Below are positions 18,997 through 27,689 of a DNA stretch of 64,000 nucleotides, piece after piece. Source of the stretch: Streptomyces sp. SPB162 (GTDB taxonomy: Bacteria; Actinomycetota; Actinomycetes; Streptomycetales; Streptomycetaceae); NCBI RefSeq assembly GCF_029504575.1, contig NZ_JAQFII010000001.1:6207001-6271000 (forward strand), given 5' to 3'. A program made the position numbers and the translations under genes. Each line of letters opens with the position of its first letter. Position 1 is the stretch's first letter. The notes beneath the pieces are model-generated. The model searched no databases. It was not told where the DNA came from and worked only from the letters and a program-made list of their open reading frames with translations.

Positions 18997-20133
18997 TTGC
19001 CAGCAGCGTCACGCAGCGACCGATCAGCATTCCAGCGCAGGGGCGCCGCTCGGGCGACGGTCCTGCAGACCGTCGGCCGCCGGGAGCGGCGCTCCCACCT
19101 GACGGCGCCGAGGGTGCCGACGGTCGGCATCGACATCGGCGGCACCAAGGTGGCGGCCGGCGTCGTGGACCCGGACGGCAACATCCTGGAGCAGCTCCGT
19201 ACCGAGACGCCCGACCGGAGCAAGAGCCCCAAGGTCGTCGAGGACACCATCGTCGAGCTGGTCCTGGACCTGTCGGAGCGGCACGACGTGCACGCGGTCG
19301 GCATCGGCGCCGCCGGCTGGGTCGACGCCGAGCGCTCGCGGGTGCTCTTCGCGCCGCACCTGTCCTGGCGTGACGAACCGCTGCGCGACCGGCTGGAGGA
19401 GCGGCTGCTGGTGCCGGTCATGGTCGACAACGACGCGAACACCGCGGCGTGGGCCGAATGGCGCTTCGGCGCCGGCCGCGGCCAGGACGACCTCGTCATG
19501 ATCACGCTCGGTACCGGCATCGGCGGCGCCATCCTGGAGGAGGGCCACGTCAAGCGCGGCCGCTACGGGGTGGCCGGCGAGTTCGGGCACATGCAGGTCG
19601 TCCCCGGCGGCCACCGCTGCCCCTGCGGCAACCGCGGCTGCTGGGAGCAGTACAGCTCGGGCAACGCGCTGGTCCGCGAGGCCCGCGAGATGGCCGCCGC
19701 CGAGTCGCCCGTCGCCTACGGGATCATCGAGCGGGTCGGCGGCAACATCGGCGACATCACCGGGCCGCTGATCACGCAGCTGGCCCGGGAGGGCGACGCC
19801 ATGTGCGTCGAGCTGCTCCAGGACATCGGCCAGTGGCTGGGTGTCGGCATCGCCAACCTCGCCGCCGCGCTCGATCCCTCCTGCTTCGTCATCGGCGGCG
19901 GCGTCAGCGCCGCGGACGACCTGCTCATCGGGCCCGCCAGGGACGCCTTCCGCCGCAATCTCACCGGGCGCGGCTACCGCCCGGAGGCCCGCATCGTGCA
20001 GGCCGAGCTGGGCAACGAGGCCGGGCTGGTCGGCGCCGCCGACCTCGCCCGGCTGGTCGCCCGGCGGTTCCGCCGCGCCAACCGGCGCCGTGTGGAGCGC
20101 TATGAGCGCTTCGGCCGGGCGGCGGGCAAATGA
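18997..20133 (+). CDS. ROK-family sugar kinase (glucokinase-like)
   Basis: 378 residues from a TTG start with GGAG 8 bases upstream. The first ~42 residues are basic and atypical, and GTG 19114 (PTVGIDIGGTKV) is a shorter alternative. The ROK kinase features are VGIDIGGTKVAAG near residues 43-55, DNDANTAAWAEW, TLGTGIGG, EFGHMQV and the zinc motif CPCGNRGCWEQY from C208. No helix-turn-helix is seen. It most likely phosphorylates the sugar brought in by the importer encoded just upstream; glucose is the commonest substrate. Confidence 0.88.
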   Translation: MPAASRSDRSAFQRRGAARATVLQTVGRRERRSHLTAPRVPTVGIDIGGTKVAAGVVDPDGNILEQLRTETPDRSKSPKVVEDTIVELVLDLSERHDVHAVGIGAAGWVDAERSRVLFAPHLSWRDEPLRDRLEERLLVPVMVDNDANTAAWAEWRFGAGRGQDDLVMITLGTGIGGAILEEGHVKRGRYGVAGEFGHMQVVPGGHRCPCGNRGCWEQYSSGNALVREAREMAAAESPVAYGIIERVGGNIGDITGPLITQLAREGDAMCVELLQDIGQWLGVGIANLAAALDPSCFVIGGGVSAADDLLIGPARDAFRRNLTGRGYRPEARIVQAELGNEAGLVGAADLARLVARRFRRANRRRVERYERFGRAAGK

Positions 20134-20675
20134 GCGTCGACCGCCCGCACACCAGGCCGCTGCGCGCGGTACCCCGCTGGGTGCAGTGGACCATCGTCCC
20201 GCTGCTCGTCCTGGTACCCGTCGGCTACGTGATCGTCGCCGCCGAGCAGAGCCGCAACAGCGGCCAGGACAAGGAGGCGTCGGCCGCCCCCAAGCACCTG
20301 ACGTGGGACTGGCCCACCCGGGCGCAGCGCCGGATCTACCAGGTACCGATCCCGCTGGCCTGGACGCGCAAGATCGCCTTCATGGAGACGAACACCTGGA
20401 ACACCAGTGTTCTCTACGTCCAGTTCACGCCCACCGCGGGCGGCCTCGACACCTTCCTCGCGCAGGTGGGCACCAGCCGCTCCGCGCTGAAGCCGGGCAA
20501 CGTCACCATCACGCCCGGGCAGGCGAAAGTGCCCGGCTGGAGCTTCCCGGCGGGCCGTCCCCTGGCCGGAGTGACGACGACGCAGCACGGCGACAAACCG
20601 GACCACGACATCACCGTCGACCTCAGCGATATGACTCACCCCATCGTGTACATCGTTTCGACGATCAACTTCTGA
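20130..20675 (+). CDS. Membrane-anchored protein of unknown function
   Basis: 181 residues, coupled to the kinase by an ATGA overlap and so the last gene of the importer operon. A basic N-terminus is followed by one hydrophobic span (about residues 18-38, WTIVPLLVLVPVGYVIVAA) and an extracellular domain of about 140 residues rich in Thr and Trp (LTWDWPTRAQRRIYQVPIP, then LAQVGTSRSALKPG). I do not recognise the family. The operon position hints at a surface role linked to sugar uptake, which is inference only. Confidence 0.75.
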   Translation: MSVDRPHTRPLRAVPRWVQWTIVPLLVLVPVGYVIVAAEQSRNSGQDKEASAAPKHLTWDWPTRAQRRIYQVPIPLAWTRKIAFMETNTWNTSVLYVQFTPTAGGLDTFLAQVGTSRSALKPGNVTITPGQAKVPGWSFPAGRPLAGVTTTQHGDKPDHDITVDLSDMTHPIVYIVSTINF

Positions 20676-20687
20676 CGGGCTTGCCGC

Positions 20688-20712
20688 GCATGGGGGCCCG
20701 CTCCAGGGGTAG
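20688..20712 (+). promoter_or_regulatory. Possible SigB-type promoter of the first sigma gene
   Basis: GCAT (20688-20691), 15 bases, GGGTAG (20707-20712), ending 40 bases before the sigma-factor ATG. The published Streptomyces SigB consensus is GNNT-N14-16-GGGTAC/T, so the last base differs. It is weak alone, but two nearby stress genes show the same spacing. Confidence 0.3.
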
Positions 20713-20752
20713 ACGCGCCGCAACGCCCGCTGTGCCCGGGAGGCCGAGAACG

Positions 20753-21631
20753 ATGTCAACGCTGACCGTATCGACCCGTGCGAACCCCGTGAACGCCCGT
20801 CCTGAGGACCGTGGCCCGGTGATCGGGGAGCTCCCGAGGATCGCGGACGCGGAGAAGGTCGCCCCGAAGGACGCGCGGGCCCTGTCCAAGCTGTTCTTCG
20901 ACCGCCTGCGGACGGCGGAGGAGGGGACGCCCGAGTACCAGTACGCGCGGAACACCCTGATCGAGCTGAACGTGTCCCTGGTCCGGTTCGCCGCCGGCCG
21001 GTTCCGCAACCGGCCGGAGGACATGCAGGACATCGTCCAGGTCGGGACGATCGGCCTGATCAAGGCGATCGACCGGTTCGACCTGTCGCGTGAGGTCGAG
21101 TTCACCACCTTCGCCATCCCCACCATCATCGGCGAGATCAAGCGCTCCTTCCGGGACACCAGTTGGGCCGTCCACGTGCCGCGCAGCCTGCAGGAGCGCC
21201 GGATCGCCCTCGCCCAGGCCAACGAGGCGCTGGCGCAGCGACTGGACCACGCCCCGACGACGGCGGAGCTGGCCGACCACATGGGCCTGACGTGCGAGCA
21301 GGTCGTGGAGGGGATCGTGGCCGGCAACGGCTACACCGCCGGCTCCCTGGACATCACCGCCGGCGAGAGCCCCGACGAATCGGCGAGCTCGCTCGTCGAC
21401 CGGCTCGGCGCGGACGACCCGGGCATGGAGGGCGTGGAGAACCTGCACGCCCTCAAGCCGCTCCTCGCGGAGTTGGGCGAGCGTGATCGCACGATCCTGC
21501 GGATGCGCTTCGGGCAGGAGATGACGCAGTCGGAGATCGGCGCCGAACTCGGGGTCTCCCAGATGCACGTCTCGCGGCTCCTGAGCCGCATCATCCGCCG
21601 CTTGCGCGCCGGAATGCTCACCCAGGTGTAG
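20753..21631 (+). CDS. SigB/SigF-family stress sigma factor
   Basis: 292 residues from ATG 20753 with GGGAGG 9 bases upstream. Region 2: VSLVRFAAGRFRNRPEDMQD, IVQVGTIGLIKAIDRFD and FTTFAIPTIIGEIKRSFRDT. Region 3: VPRSLQERRIALAQANEAL. Region 4 HTH: MTQSEIGAELGVSQMHVSRL. This is a group 3 (SigB/F/G-like) factor, which in Streptomyces control osmotic and oxidative stress and development. A paralog lies at 27.7 kb. No anti-sigma or anti-anti-sigma gene is adjacent. The ~190 bases after it hold no gene I can support. Confidence 0.93.
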   Translation: MSTLTVSTRANPVNARPEDRGPVIGELPRIADAEKVAPKDARALSKLFFDRLRTAEEGTPEYQYARNTLIELNVSLVRFAAGRFRNRPEDMQDIVQVGTIGLIKAIDRFDLSREVEFTTFAIPTIIGEIKRSFRDTSWAVHVPRSLQERRIALAQANEALAQRLDHAPTTAELADHMGLTCEQVVEGIVAGNGYTAGSLDITAGESPDESASSLVDRLGADDPGMEGVENLHALKPLLAELGERDRTILRMRFGQEMTQSEIGAELGVSQMHVSRLLSRIIRRLRAGMLTQV

Positions 21632-21823
21632 GTTCTGCGCGGCCGCAGGTCCTCATCAGCCGCGGGTCGTCGGTCCGCCGGCCATCGGTCAGCGCGCCCC
21701 ACCGGTCGCCACCGCCTCGACGGGCTGGGCCTCCGGCTCCGGCCCGTCACCGGCACTCCTGCGCAGGAGCAGTGGGGTCGTTCGTCTGCCCGAGGTCGTG
21801 GCGCCCGGCTCAGCGGCGGGGTC

Positions 21824-22126
21824 TCAGGCCGACGCTGACGGTTCCGGCAGGGCGTCGGCGTCGGCATCGCGGGAGCGGACGCACCCGACGGGTTGCTGCG
21901 GTTTCTGCCCGAAGCCCGAGGCCAGCATCCGTACCTCGCCCTGCTCGCTGATCTCGGCACGGATGATCCCGGTCGAGTCGACGTAGACGGGGTGCCCGCC
22001 CGGGCCGGAAGCGGACGTCCGCGCGACGTGGACGGTGTGCCGGCCGCGCTCTCCCGCTCCCTTCGCGAGCGAGTGCGAGGAGTCCGTATCGGCGAATATC
22101 AGTTCGAAACCTGGATGTGCGGACAT
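21824..22126 (-). CDS. DUF6296-like small protein
   Basis: 100 residues: FELIFADTDSS, then VARTSASGPGGHPVYVDSTG, IIRAEISEQGEVRMLASGF, and an Asp/Ala/Pro tail. The core matches my recollection of the DUF6296 family of streptomycetes; the function is unknown. It has no membrane span or signal. It is divergent from the FAD/Rieske gene across a 300-base spacer that carries a 26-base tandem repeat in its own leader. Confidence 0.7.
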   Translation of the reverse strand: MSAHPGFELIFADTDSSHSLAKGAGERGRHTVHVARTSASGPGGHPVYVDSTGIIRAEISEQGEVRMLASGFGQKPQQPVGCVRSRDADADALPEPSASA

Positions 22127-22166
22127 GATGCCCTCCTCCGAAGATCCTGCAGCCGAACGGGGATGG

Positions 22167-22218
22167 GAATGCGTCGAGGCGAACGACCCACCGAATGCGT
22201 CGAGGCGAACGACCCACC
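22167..22218. repeat. Perfect tandem 26-bp direct repeat
   Basis: A 26-base unit beginning GAATGCGTCGAGG and ending GACCCACC occurs twice without a gap (22167-22192 and 22193-22218). It lies 41 bases before the ATG of the DUF6296-like gene on the minus strand, in its leader or promoter. The rest of the 22127-22426 spacer holds a possible SigB-type promoter and no gene. Confidence 0.9.
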
Positions 22219-22328
22219 ATGCCCTTGAGTCCCAGTGGTAACCCCAGTCGCGCGAACGTCTTCCCCGCCTCTGTATGGATATCCCTCCGGTTTCGTCGCA
22301 AATCCCCGTAGACGGAAGAAGGAGGTGT

Positions 22329-22353
22329 GATTGCGGCGGATCCGCCCGGGTAA
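22329..22353 (+). promoter_or_regulatory. Possible SigB-type promoter of the FAD/Rieske gene
   Basis: GATT (22329-22332), 15 bases, GGGTAA (22348-22353). The spacing matches the SigB consensus; the last base of the -10 differs. It leaves a leader of about 65 bases before ATG 22427. Confidence 0.35.
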
Positions 22354-22426
22354 CCGCCTTCCATCCTGCCCCCGCGATCCCGCGCTCGGCCGTCCGAGCG
22401 CCCGGGGCACCGAGCGGAAGGCCGCC

Positions 22427-23968
22427 ATGACCGATCCCACCTCACTTCCCGGCCAGGACGAGTCCTACTGGATGGCGACCTCGGGGGCCACGTCCTACCC
22501 CGCGCTGGAAGGGGACCTCGACGTCGATGTCGCCGTGGTCGGCGGGGGCATCGCCGGACTGAGCGCGGCCTGGGAGCTCGTCAGGGCCGGCAGGACGGTT
22601 GCCCTGCTGGAGGCCGACCGCATCGCCGCCGGAGTCACCGGCTACACCACCGCGAAGGTGTCCGCCCTGCACACCCTGGCGTACGACAGGCTGTCGAAGT
22701 CCCGCGGGCGGGACGCGGCCCGCCAGTACGCCGCGTCCCAGCAGGCCGCGGTGGAAGGCGTCGCCGAGATCGCCGCCGAACTCGGCGTCCGGTGCGACCT
22801 CGAGCGCGTCAGCGCGTACACCTACGCCACCGACCCCAAGAGCGTGGAAGCGCTGCGGGCGGAGGCCCGGGCGGCCTCGGACGCCGGACTCCCGGCCGTC
22901 TTCGTCCAGGACACCGAGCTGCCGTTCGACGTCAGCGGCGCGGTGCGGGTCGACCACCAGGCGCAGTTCCACCCGCGCGCCTACCTGCTCGCCCTGGCGG
23001 AGGACCTGCGGGCCCGCGGCGGGACGATCCTGGAGCGCACCAGGGTCACCGGCCTGTCGGAGGGCTCGCCCTGCGAGGTCACCACCGAGTCCGGACACAC
23101 CGTCACCGCCCGCGACGTCGTCGTCGCCACCCACTACCCGATCTTCGACCGGGCGCTGCTGTTCACGCGGCTCTCCGCCCGCAGGGAACTGGTCGTCGCC
23201 GCGCCGATCTCCGCCGAACTGGCCCCGACGGGTATGTACATCACCGAGGAGGACGGCAAGCGCTCGGTGCGCTCCGCCCCGCTGGACGAGGGGCGGCGAC
23301 TGCTGATCGTCACCGGCGAGTCCTTCACACCGGGCACCGGGGACGCGCGGGAAGGCTTCGCCCGGCTGGACGCCTGGATGCACGAACGGTTCGCGGTCGA
23401 GGAGACGGCCTACCGGTGGGCGGCGCAGGACAACGACTCCACCGACCACGTTCCGTTCGTCGGGCCGCTGCACGTCGGGTCAAAGCACACCTACGTGGCC
23501 ACCGGGTTCGGCGGCTGGGGGATGAGCAGCGGCGTGATGTCCGGCCGCCTGCTCGCGGACCTCATCACGGGCGGGGAGAGCCCCTGGGCCGGCCTGTACG
23601 ACCCGCGCCGCCTGGCGAGCACCCTGAAGGAGGCGCCGGCGCTCGTCCGCCAACAGGTCGACGTCGCCAAGCACTTCGTCGGCGACCGGCTGCGGCCCAC
23701 CCACGTCGGTTCCGTCGAGGAGATCCCGCCGGCGGACGGGGCGATCGTCCGGGTCAAGGGACGGCGCTGCGCCGTCTACCGCGATCCCGAGGGCACGGTG
23801 CGGGCGGTGTCCGCGCGCTGCACCCACCTCGGCTGTCTGGTCGCCTTCAACGCCGCCGAGACCACCTGGGAGTGCCCCTGCCACGGCTCCCGCTTCGGCG
23901 TCGACGGCACGGTCCTCCAGGGGCCCGCCGTCCACCCCCTCGAAGCGGTGGACCTGCCGCAGGACTGA
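22427..23968 (+). CDS. FAD-dependent oxidoreductase with C-terminal Rieske domain
   Basis: 513 residues from ATG 22427. The DAO-type FAD domain spans about 1-400, with the Rossmann motif DVAVVGGGIAGLSAAWEL and GFGGWGMSSGVMSG near its end. The C-terminal Rieske domain binds a [2Fe-2S] cluster with C465, H467, C483 and H486; C470 and C485 match the disulphide pair of bc1-type Rieske proteins (CTHLGC ... CPCHGS). Such proteins are found near SigB-type stress genes in actinomycetes; the substrate is not known. It is soluble, with no signal peptide. Confidence 0.9.
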   Translation: MTDPTSLPGQDESYWMATSGATSYPALEGDLDVDVAVVGGGIAGLSAAWELVRAGRTVALLEADRIAAGVTGYTTAKVSALHTLAYDRLSKSRGRDAARQYAASQQAAVEGVAEIAAELGVRCDLERVSAYTYATDPKSVEALRAEARAASDAGLPAVFVQDTELPFDVSGAVRVDHQAQFHPRAYLLALAEDLRARGGTILERTRVTGLSEGSPCEVTTESGHTVTARDVVVATHYPIFDRALLFTRLSARRELVVAAPISAELAPTGMYITEEDGKRSVRSAPLDEGRRLLIVTGESFTPGTGDAREGFARLDAWMHERFAVEETAYRWAAQDNDSTDHVPFVGPLHVGSKHTYVATGFGGWGMSSGVMSGRLLADLITGGESPWAGLYDPRRLASTLKEAPALVRQQVDVAKHFVGDRLRPTHVGSVEEIPPADGAIVRVKGRRCAVYRDPEGTVRAVSARCTHLGCLVAFNAAETTWECPCHGSRFGVDGTVLQGPAVHPLEAVDLPQD

Positions 23969-24007
23969 AGCCCACGCCCATGATGCCCGTCGCGGCGTGC
24001 GATCACG

Positions 24008-24142
24008 TCAGCTCGGTTCGTCGTCCTCGTCGTCGCGCGCCCCTTCGGCCGGCAACTGGGCCGCCAGGCCGTCCTTCGATTCGTCAGGCGCGTCCTCGTC
24101 GTCGCGCTCACCCTCGGCCTGGGAAGTGGGGTGCTCACTCAT
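24008..24142 (-). CDS. Small acidic protein (44 residues)
   Basis: The minus strand from ATG 24142 encodes a 44-residue very acidic peptide beginning MSEHPTSQAEGERDDEDAPD and ending ARDDEDDEPS, with GGAGA 8 bases upstream. It carries a loose internal repeat (ERDDEDAP / ARDDEDDE). It has no membrane span and no recognised domain. The codons are typical of the genome, and it fills the gap between the Rieske gene and the next stress gene. The function is unknown. Confidence 0.6.
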   Translation of the reverse strand: MSEHPTSQAEGERDDEDAPDESKDGLAAQLPAEGARDDEDDEPS

Positions 24143-24343
24143 GGATCAGCTCTCCGGTTCTCGACATCAGGTGTCACAGGGCTTCCGCTTCCAGACTCGC
24201 ACGATCAGCTGTTCGCAGCGCGCCCTGAGCGGGTGGCCCACCGGATGGGCGTATCCGCGCGCCGGGTGGGAAGTGCGTGCCGAGGATGGCGGGGTAGGCG
24301 CAGGGGGCCATCCGAACGCCGAAGGACGGGAGACGTGACCACG

Positions 24344-24667
24344 ATGCCCAGGGGATCGAACGCGAAGCGGGAACGGCAGTACGAGCACATCAAGGACAGC
24401 GCGAAGAAGCAGGGCAAGAGCACCGGGCGGGCCGAGGAGATCGCGGCCCGGACGGTCAACAAGGAACGCGCACGGGCCGGTGAGTCCCGCACCGCGAGCC
24501 GCAGCTCCCTCCAGGACATGTCGTCCTCCAAGCGCGGCGGACAGCGCTCCCACTCCGGTTCCGGCGGGCCCACCCGTGACCAGCTGTACAACGAGGCACG
24601 CCGGCGCAACGTCCAGGGGCGCTCCAAGATGAACAAGGCCCAGCTCGCCACGGCACTCGGCCACTGA
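24344..24667 (+). CDS. Small basic protein with Rho_N/SAP-like C-terminus
   Basis: 107 residues from ATG 24344 (GTG 24335 adds three). The N-terminal half is Lys/Arg/Ser-rich (RGSNAKRERQYEHIKDSAKK, RAEEIAARTVNKERARAGE). The C-terminus is TRDQLYNEARRRNVQGRSKM followed by NKAQLATALG, a helix-extended-loop-helix of the Rho N-terminal/SAP type that can bind nucleic acid. Streptomyces homologues are often labelled plasmid stabilization protein without evidence. A GGGTAG box lies at 24292-24297. Confidence 0.75.
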   Translation: MPRGSNAKRERQYEHIKDSAKKQGKSTGRAEEIAARTVNKERARAGESRTASRSSLQDMSSSKRGGQRSHSGSGGPTRDQLYNEARRRNVQGRSKMNKAQLATALGH

Positions 24668-24779
24668 CACCGCCGATCGGCGCGGACTGCCGCGCAGGCA
24701 CAGGTTGAAGCCCCAGGTCGAAGGCGCGGTTCGACGACGCCGACCGGGTGAACCTTGCGCCGGGCCCGGGCGCGGCGGC

Positions 24780-24804
24780 GCGTCGCCGACACCGGAGGGG
24801 GTAC
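24780..24804 (+). promoter_or_regulatory. SigB-type promoter of the catalase gene
   Basis: GCGT (24780-24783), 15 bases, GGGTAC (24799-24804): a full match to the Streptomyces SigB consensus GNNT-N14-16-GGGTAC/T. Transcription would begin about 70 bases before the catalase GTG. The gene order with two SigB-like factors supports it. Confidence 0.55.
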
Positions 24805-24883
24805 CCGCCCCCTGCGCGACGCGCGCGGCCCGTCCTCAGGACGGTGACCGCCACCCAGTCCATCTGCCAACGATCGGAACCCT

Positions 24884-27166
24884 GTGAGCGCCAAGAAGAA
24901 GAACCCCGTGACGGCAGCCACCGAGAAGGTCGTCGAGAAGGTCCAGGAGGCCGTCCACCCCCGCAACGACATCCCCGGGGTGCCGAACTCGGTGCCGCCG
25001 CAGCTCGACGAGCCGACGGAGCCGGTCGGCCCGCTGCCGCCCAAGCCCGACCAGAGCGGTCCTGACACGTACAGCCCGACCGGTCAGCCGACAGGCGCCT
25101 CGCGCAAGGAGTTCGCGCAGGGTGGGGAGTACCTCACCACCGCCCAGGGAGCCCGGCTGTACGACACGGACCACTCGTTGAAGGCCGGTCCGCGCGGGCC
25201 GGTGCTGCTCCAGGACCACCACCTGCGCGAGAAGATCACCCACTTCGACCACGAGCGCATCCCGGAGCGGGTCGTCCACGCGCGCGGCGCCGCCGCGCAC
25301 GGCATCTTCCAGGGCTACGGCACCGCCGCGGGGATCAGCAAGGCGGCGTTCCTTGGCAAGGATGTCGAGACGCCGGTCTTCGTGCGCTTCTCGACCGTCC
25401 TGGGGTCGCGCGGCTCGGCCGACACCGTGCGCGACACCCGCGGATTCGCCACCAAGTTCTACACCGACGAGGGCATCTTCGACCTGGTCGGCAACAACAT
25501 CCCGGTGTTCTTCATCCAGGACGCGATCAAGTTCCCCGACGTGATCCACGCCGGAAAGCCGCACCCGGACCGCGAGATCCCGCAGGCGCAGAGCGCCCAC
25601 GACACGTTCTGGGACTTCGTGACGCTGCACACCGAGGCCACCCACCACACCCTGTGGAACATGTCCGACCGCGGCATCCCCCGCTCGTACCGGATGATGG
25701 AGGGCTTCGGCGTCCACACCTTCCGGCTGGTGAACGCCGAGGGCGCGACGACCCTCGTGAAGTTCCACTGGAAGCCGAAGCTGGGTGTGCACTCCCTGGT
25801 CTGGGAGGAAGCGCAGATCACCGCGGGAATGGACCCGGACTTCCACCGCCGGGACCTGTTCGACGCGATCGAGGCCGGCGCCTTCCCGCAGTGGGAGCTG
25901 GGCGTGCAGACCTTCCCCGACACCGAGGACCAGTTGTTCGAGGGGATCGATCTGCTGGACCCGACCAAGATCGTGCCCGAGGAACTGGCCCCCGTGCAGC
26001 CGATCGGTCTGCTGACGCTGAACGCCAACACCTCGAACTTCTTCGCGGAGACCGAGCAGGTCGCCTTCCACCTCGGCAACCTCGTCCCCGGCATCGACGT
26101 CACCAACGACCCGCTGCTGCAGGGCCGGCTGTTCTCGTACCTCGACACCCAGCTCACCCGGCTGGGCGGACCGAACTTCAACCAGCTCCCGATCAACCGC
26201 ACCCATGCCCCGGTCAACGACATGCTGCGCGACGGCATGCACCAGACCGCCGTGCACCGCGGCGTGGCCCCCTACCGGCCGAACTCCCTCGACGGCGGGT
26301 GCCCGTTCCTCGCCGGAGCGGACACCGGCGCCTTCATCGAGGTCCCCGTGGAGGTGCCCGCTGCCCGCAAGGTCCGCGAGGCCGCCGCGTCCTTCGACGA
26401 CCACTACAGCCAGGCGCGGCTGTTCTGGCTCAGCATGACGTCGACCGAGCGCGAGCACATCGTCGCCGCGTACACCTTCGAACTCAACAAGTGCTATGAG
26501 GCGGTCATCAAGGAGCGGGCGCTGACGGTCCTCGCCAACATCGACCCCGTGCTGTGCGCGGAGGTCGCCGCCGGACTCGGGCTGCCCGCACCGGCGGCGA
26601 CCGTCGCCCTGACCGAGCCCGTTCCCAGCCCCGCGCTGTCCCAGCTGGGCGCCCGCTGGCCGGTGGACGGCCGCATCATCGGCATCGTCACCGCGGGCGA
26701 CCAGGACCTGACCGCCGTACGGACAGCGCGGCAGACGGTGCTGGACGCGGGCATGGTCCCGCTGGTCATCGCGCCGACCGGCGGCGTGCTGGACACCGAC
26801 GGTGAGCCCGTCACCGTGCAGCGCACCTTCGCCACCGCCCGTTCCACCGAGTTCGACGCGATCCTGGTGGCCGGCACCCCCGCGCCGGGCGCGGACGCCT
26901 ACGGAGCCCGCGACGCCAAGGTGGACGACGACGTGGCGGTGGGCGCGGGGATCGACCCGCGCGTCCTGCTCATGCTCACCGAGGCCTACCGCCACGGCAA
27001 GGCACTCGGTACGTGGGGCGACGGTGTAGACGCGCTGGAAGCGGCCGGCATCGCCCCCGACGCGCCCGGTGTGGTGACCGCGGCCGACGCCGGCGCGGCG
27101 CTGGAGGCCGTCACCGAACTGCTGGCGCGGCACCGCGCCTGGGACCGCTTCACCCCGGCGGTCTGA
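24884..27166 (+). CDS. katE: Large-subunit (clade 2) catalase, HPII type
   Basis: 760 residues from GTG 24884. An N-terminal extension of about 75 residues precedes the catalase core. The distal haem histidine is H132 in VVHARGAAAHG, the distal Asn lies in GNNIPVFFIQDA (204/205) and the proximal Tyr is Y419 in RLFSYLDTQ. The C-terminal ~150 residues (DGRIIGIVTAGDQDLTAV onward) are the flavodoxin/GATase-like domain special to clade 2. It breaks H2O2 to water and oxygen in the cytoplasm. A consensus SigB-type promoter lies upstream and a strong terminator downstream, so it is monocistronic. Confidence 0.95.
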   Translation: MSAKKKNPVTAATEKVVEKVQEAVHPRNDIPGVPNSVPPQLDEPTEPVGPLPPKPDQSGPDTYSPTGQPTGASRKEFAQGGEYLTTAQGARLYDTDHSLKAGPRGPVLLQDHHLREKITHFDHERIPERVVHARGAAAHGIFQGYGTAAGISKAAFLGKDVETPVFVRFSTVLGSRGSADTVRDTRGFATKFYTDEGIFDLVGNNIPVFFIQDAIKFPDVIHAGKPHPDREIPQAQSAHDTFWDFVTLHTEATHHTLWNMSDRGIPRSYRMMEGFGVHTFRLVNAEGATTLVKFHWKPKLGVHSLVWEEAQITAGMDPDFHRRDLFDAIEAGAFPQWELGVQTFPDTEDQLFEGIDLLDPTKIVPEELAPVQPIGLLTLNANTSNFFAETEQVAFHLGNLVPGIDVTNDPLLQGRLFSYLDTQLTRLGGPNFNQLPINRTHAPVNDMLRDGMHQTAVHRGVAPYRPNSLDGGCPFLAGADTGAFIEVPVEVPAARKVREAAASFDDHYSQARLFWLSMTSTEREHIVAAYTFELNKCYEAVIKERALTVLANIDPVLCAEVAAGLGLPAPAATVALTEPVPSPALSQLGARWPVDGRIIGIVTAGDQDLTAVRTARQTVLDAGMVPLVIAPTGGVLDTDGEPVTVQRTFATARSTEFDAILVAGTPAPGADAYGARDAKVDDDVAVGAGIDPRVLLMLTEAYRHGKALGTWGDGVDALEAAGIAPDAPGVVTAADAGAALEAVTELLARHRAWDRFTPAV

Positions 27167-27171
27167 GACCG

Positions 27172-27212
27172 GTTCCCGTGGGTCCCGCCCCTCGTGCGGG
27201 ACCCACGGGAAC
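27172..27212 (+). terminator. Hairpin terminator after katE
   Basis: A perfect 17-bp stem, GTTCCCGTGGGTCCCGC (27172-27188) and its complement (27196-27212), with a 7-base loop, 5 bases after the catalase stop. Confidence 0.85.
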
Positions 27213-27330
27213 GGCCTGCCGTCTGTTCGGGTAAAGAACCATTTCCACGGGCCGGTTCCGCGGGCCGACAGCTCCGGAGCGAGTGAAGATCGGGTGCACT
27301 GATCCCTCGCGATGAAGGAGCGACCCCCTC

Positions 27331-27606
27331 ATGCTGGTACGAACCCGGCGCAAGAAGACCACCGACATCACGTTCATCCTGCCCGCCGAGCACCCGGCAG
27401 GCCAGGTCAGCGTCGTCGGCGACTTCAACGACTGGCGGCCCGGCGCCCACCCGCTGGCGGCGCTCCCCGACGGGACCCGCGCGGTGACGGTCTCGCTGCC
27501 GTCCGCGCAGCGGATGCGCTTCCGGTACCTGGCCGAGGGCGACCACTGGTTCAACGAGGAAGCGGCCGACGGCCACGAGGGCGACAACAGCCTCCTGCAC
27601 ACCTGA
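27331..27606 (+). CDS. CBM48 (glycogen-binding/isoamylase N-terminal) single-domain protein
   Basis: 91 residues covering one early-set glycogen-binding domain: DITFILPAEHPAGQVSVVGD, FNDWRPGAHPL, then RFRYLAEGDHWFNEEAADG. No catalytic domain follows. The VGDFNDW core resembles AMPK-beta/GlgB N-terminal modules, so alpha-glucan or trehalose-type binding is plausible. It lies 83 bases before the second sigma gene in the same direction and may share its transcript. Lone CBM48 proteins near stress sigma genes are known in actinomycetes; their role is not. Confidence 0.85.
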   Translation: MLVRTRRKKTTDITFILPAEHPAGQVSVVGDFNDWRPGAHPLAALPDGTRAVTVSLPSAQRMRFRYLAEGDHWFNEEAADGHEGDNSLLHT

Positions 27607-27689
27607 CCGGCATCCGTCCGACCACATCAGCGCACCCGCCGCCGCTGCGAACGCCATCCGGCGGCTCACAACAGACGAGGGCGGGATCG

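Noticed and set aside
24836..27133. 765-codon minus-strand open frame opposite katE
   Set aside because: Exact shadow of the catalase gene; composition is artefactual.
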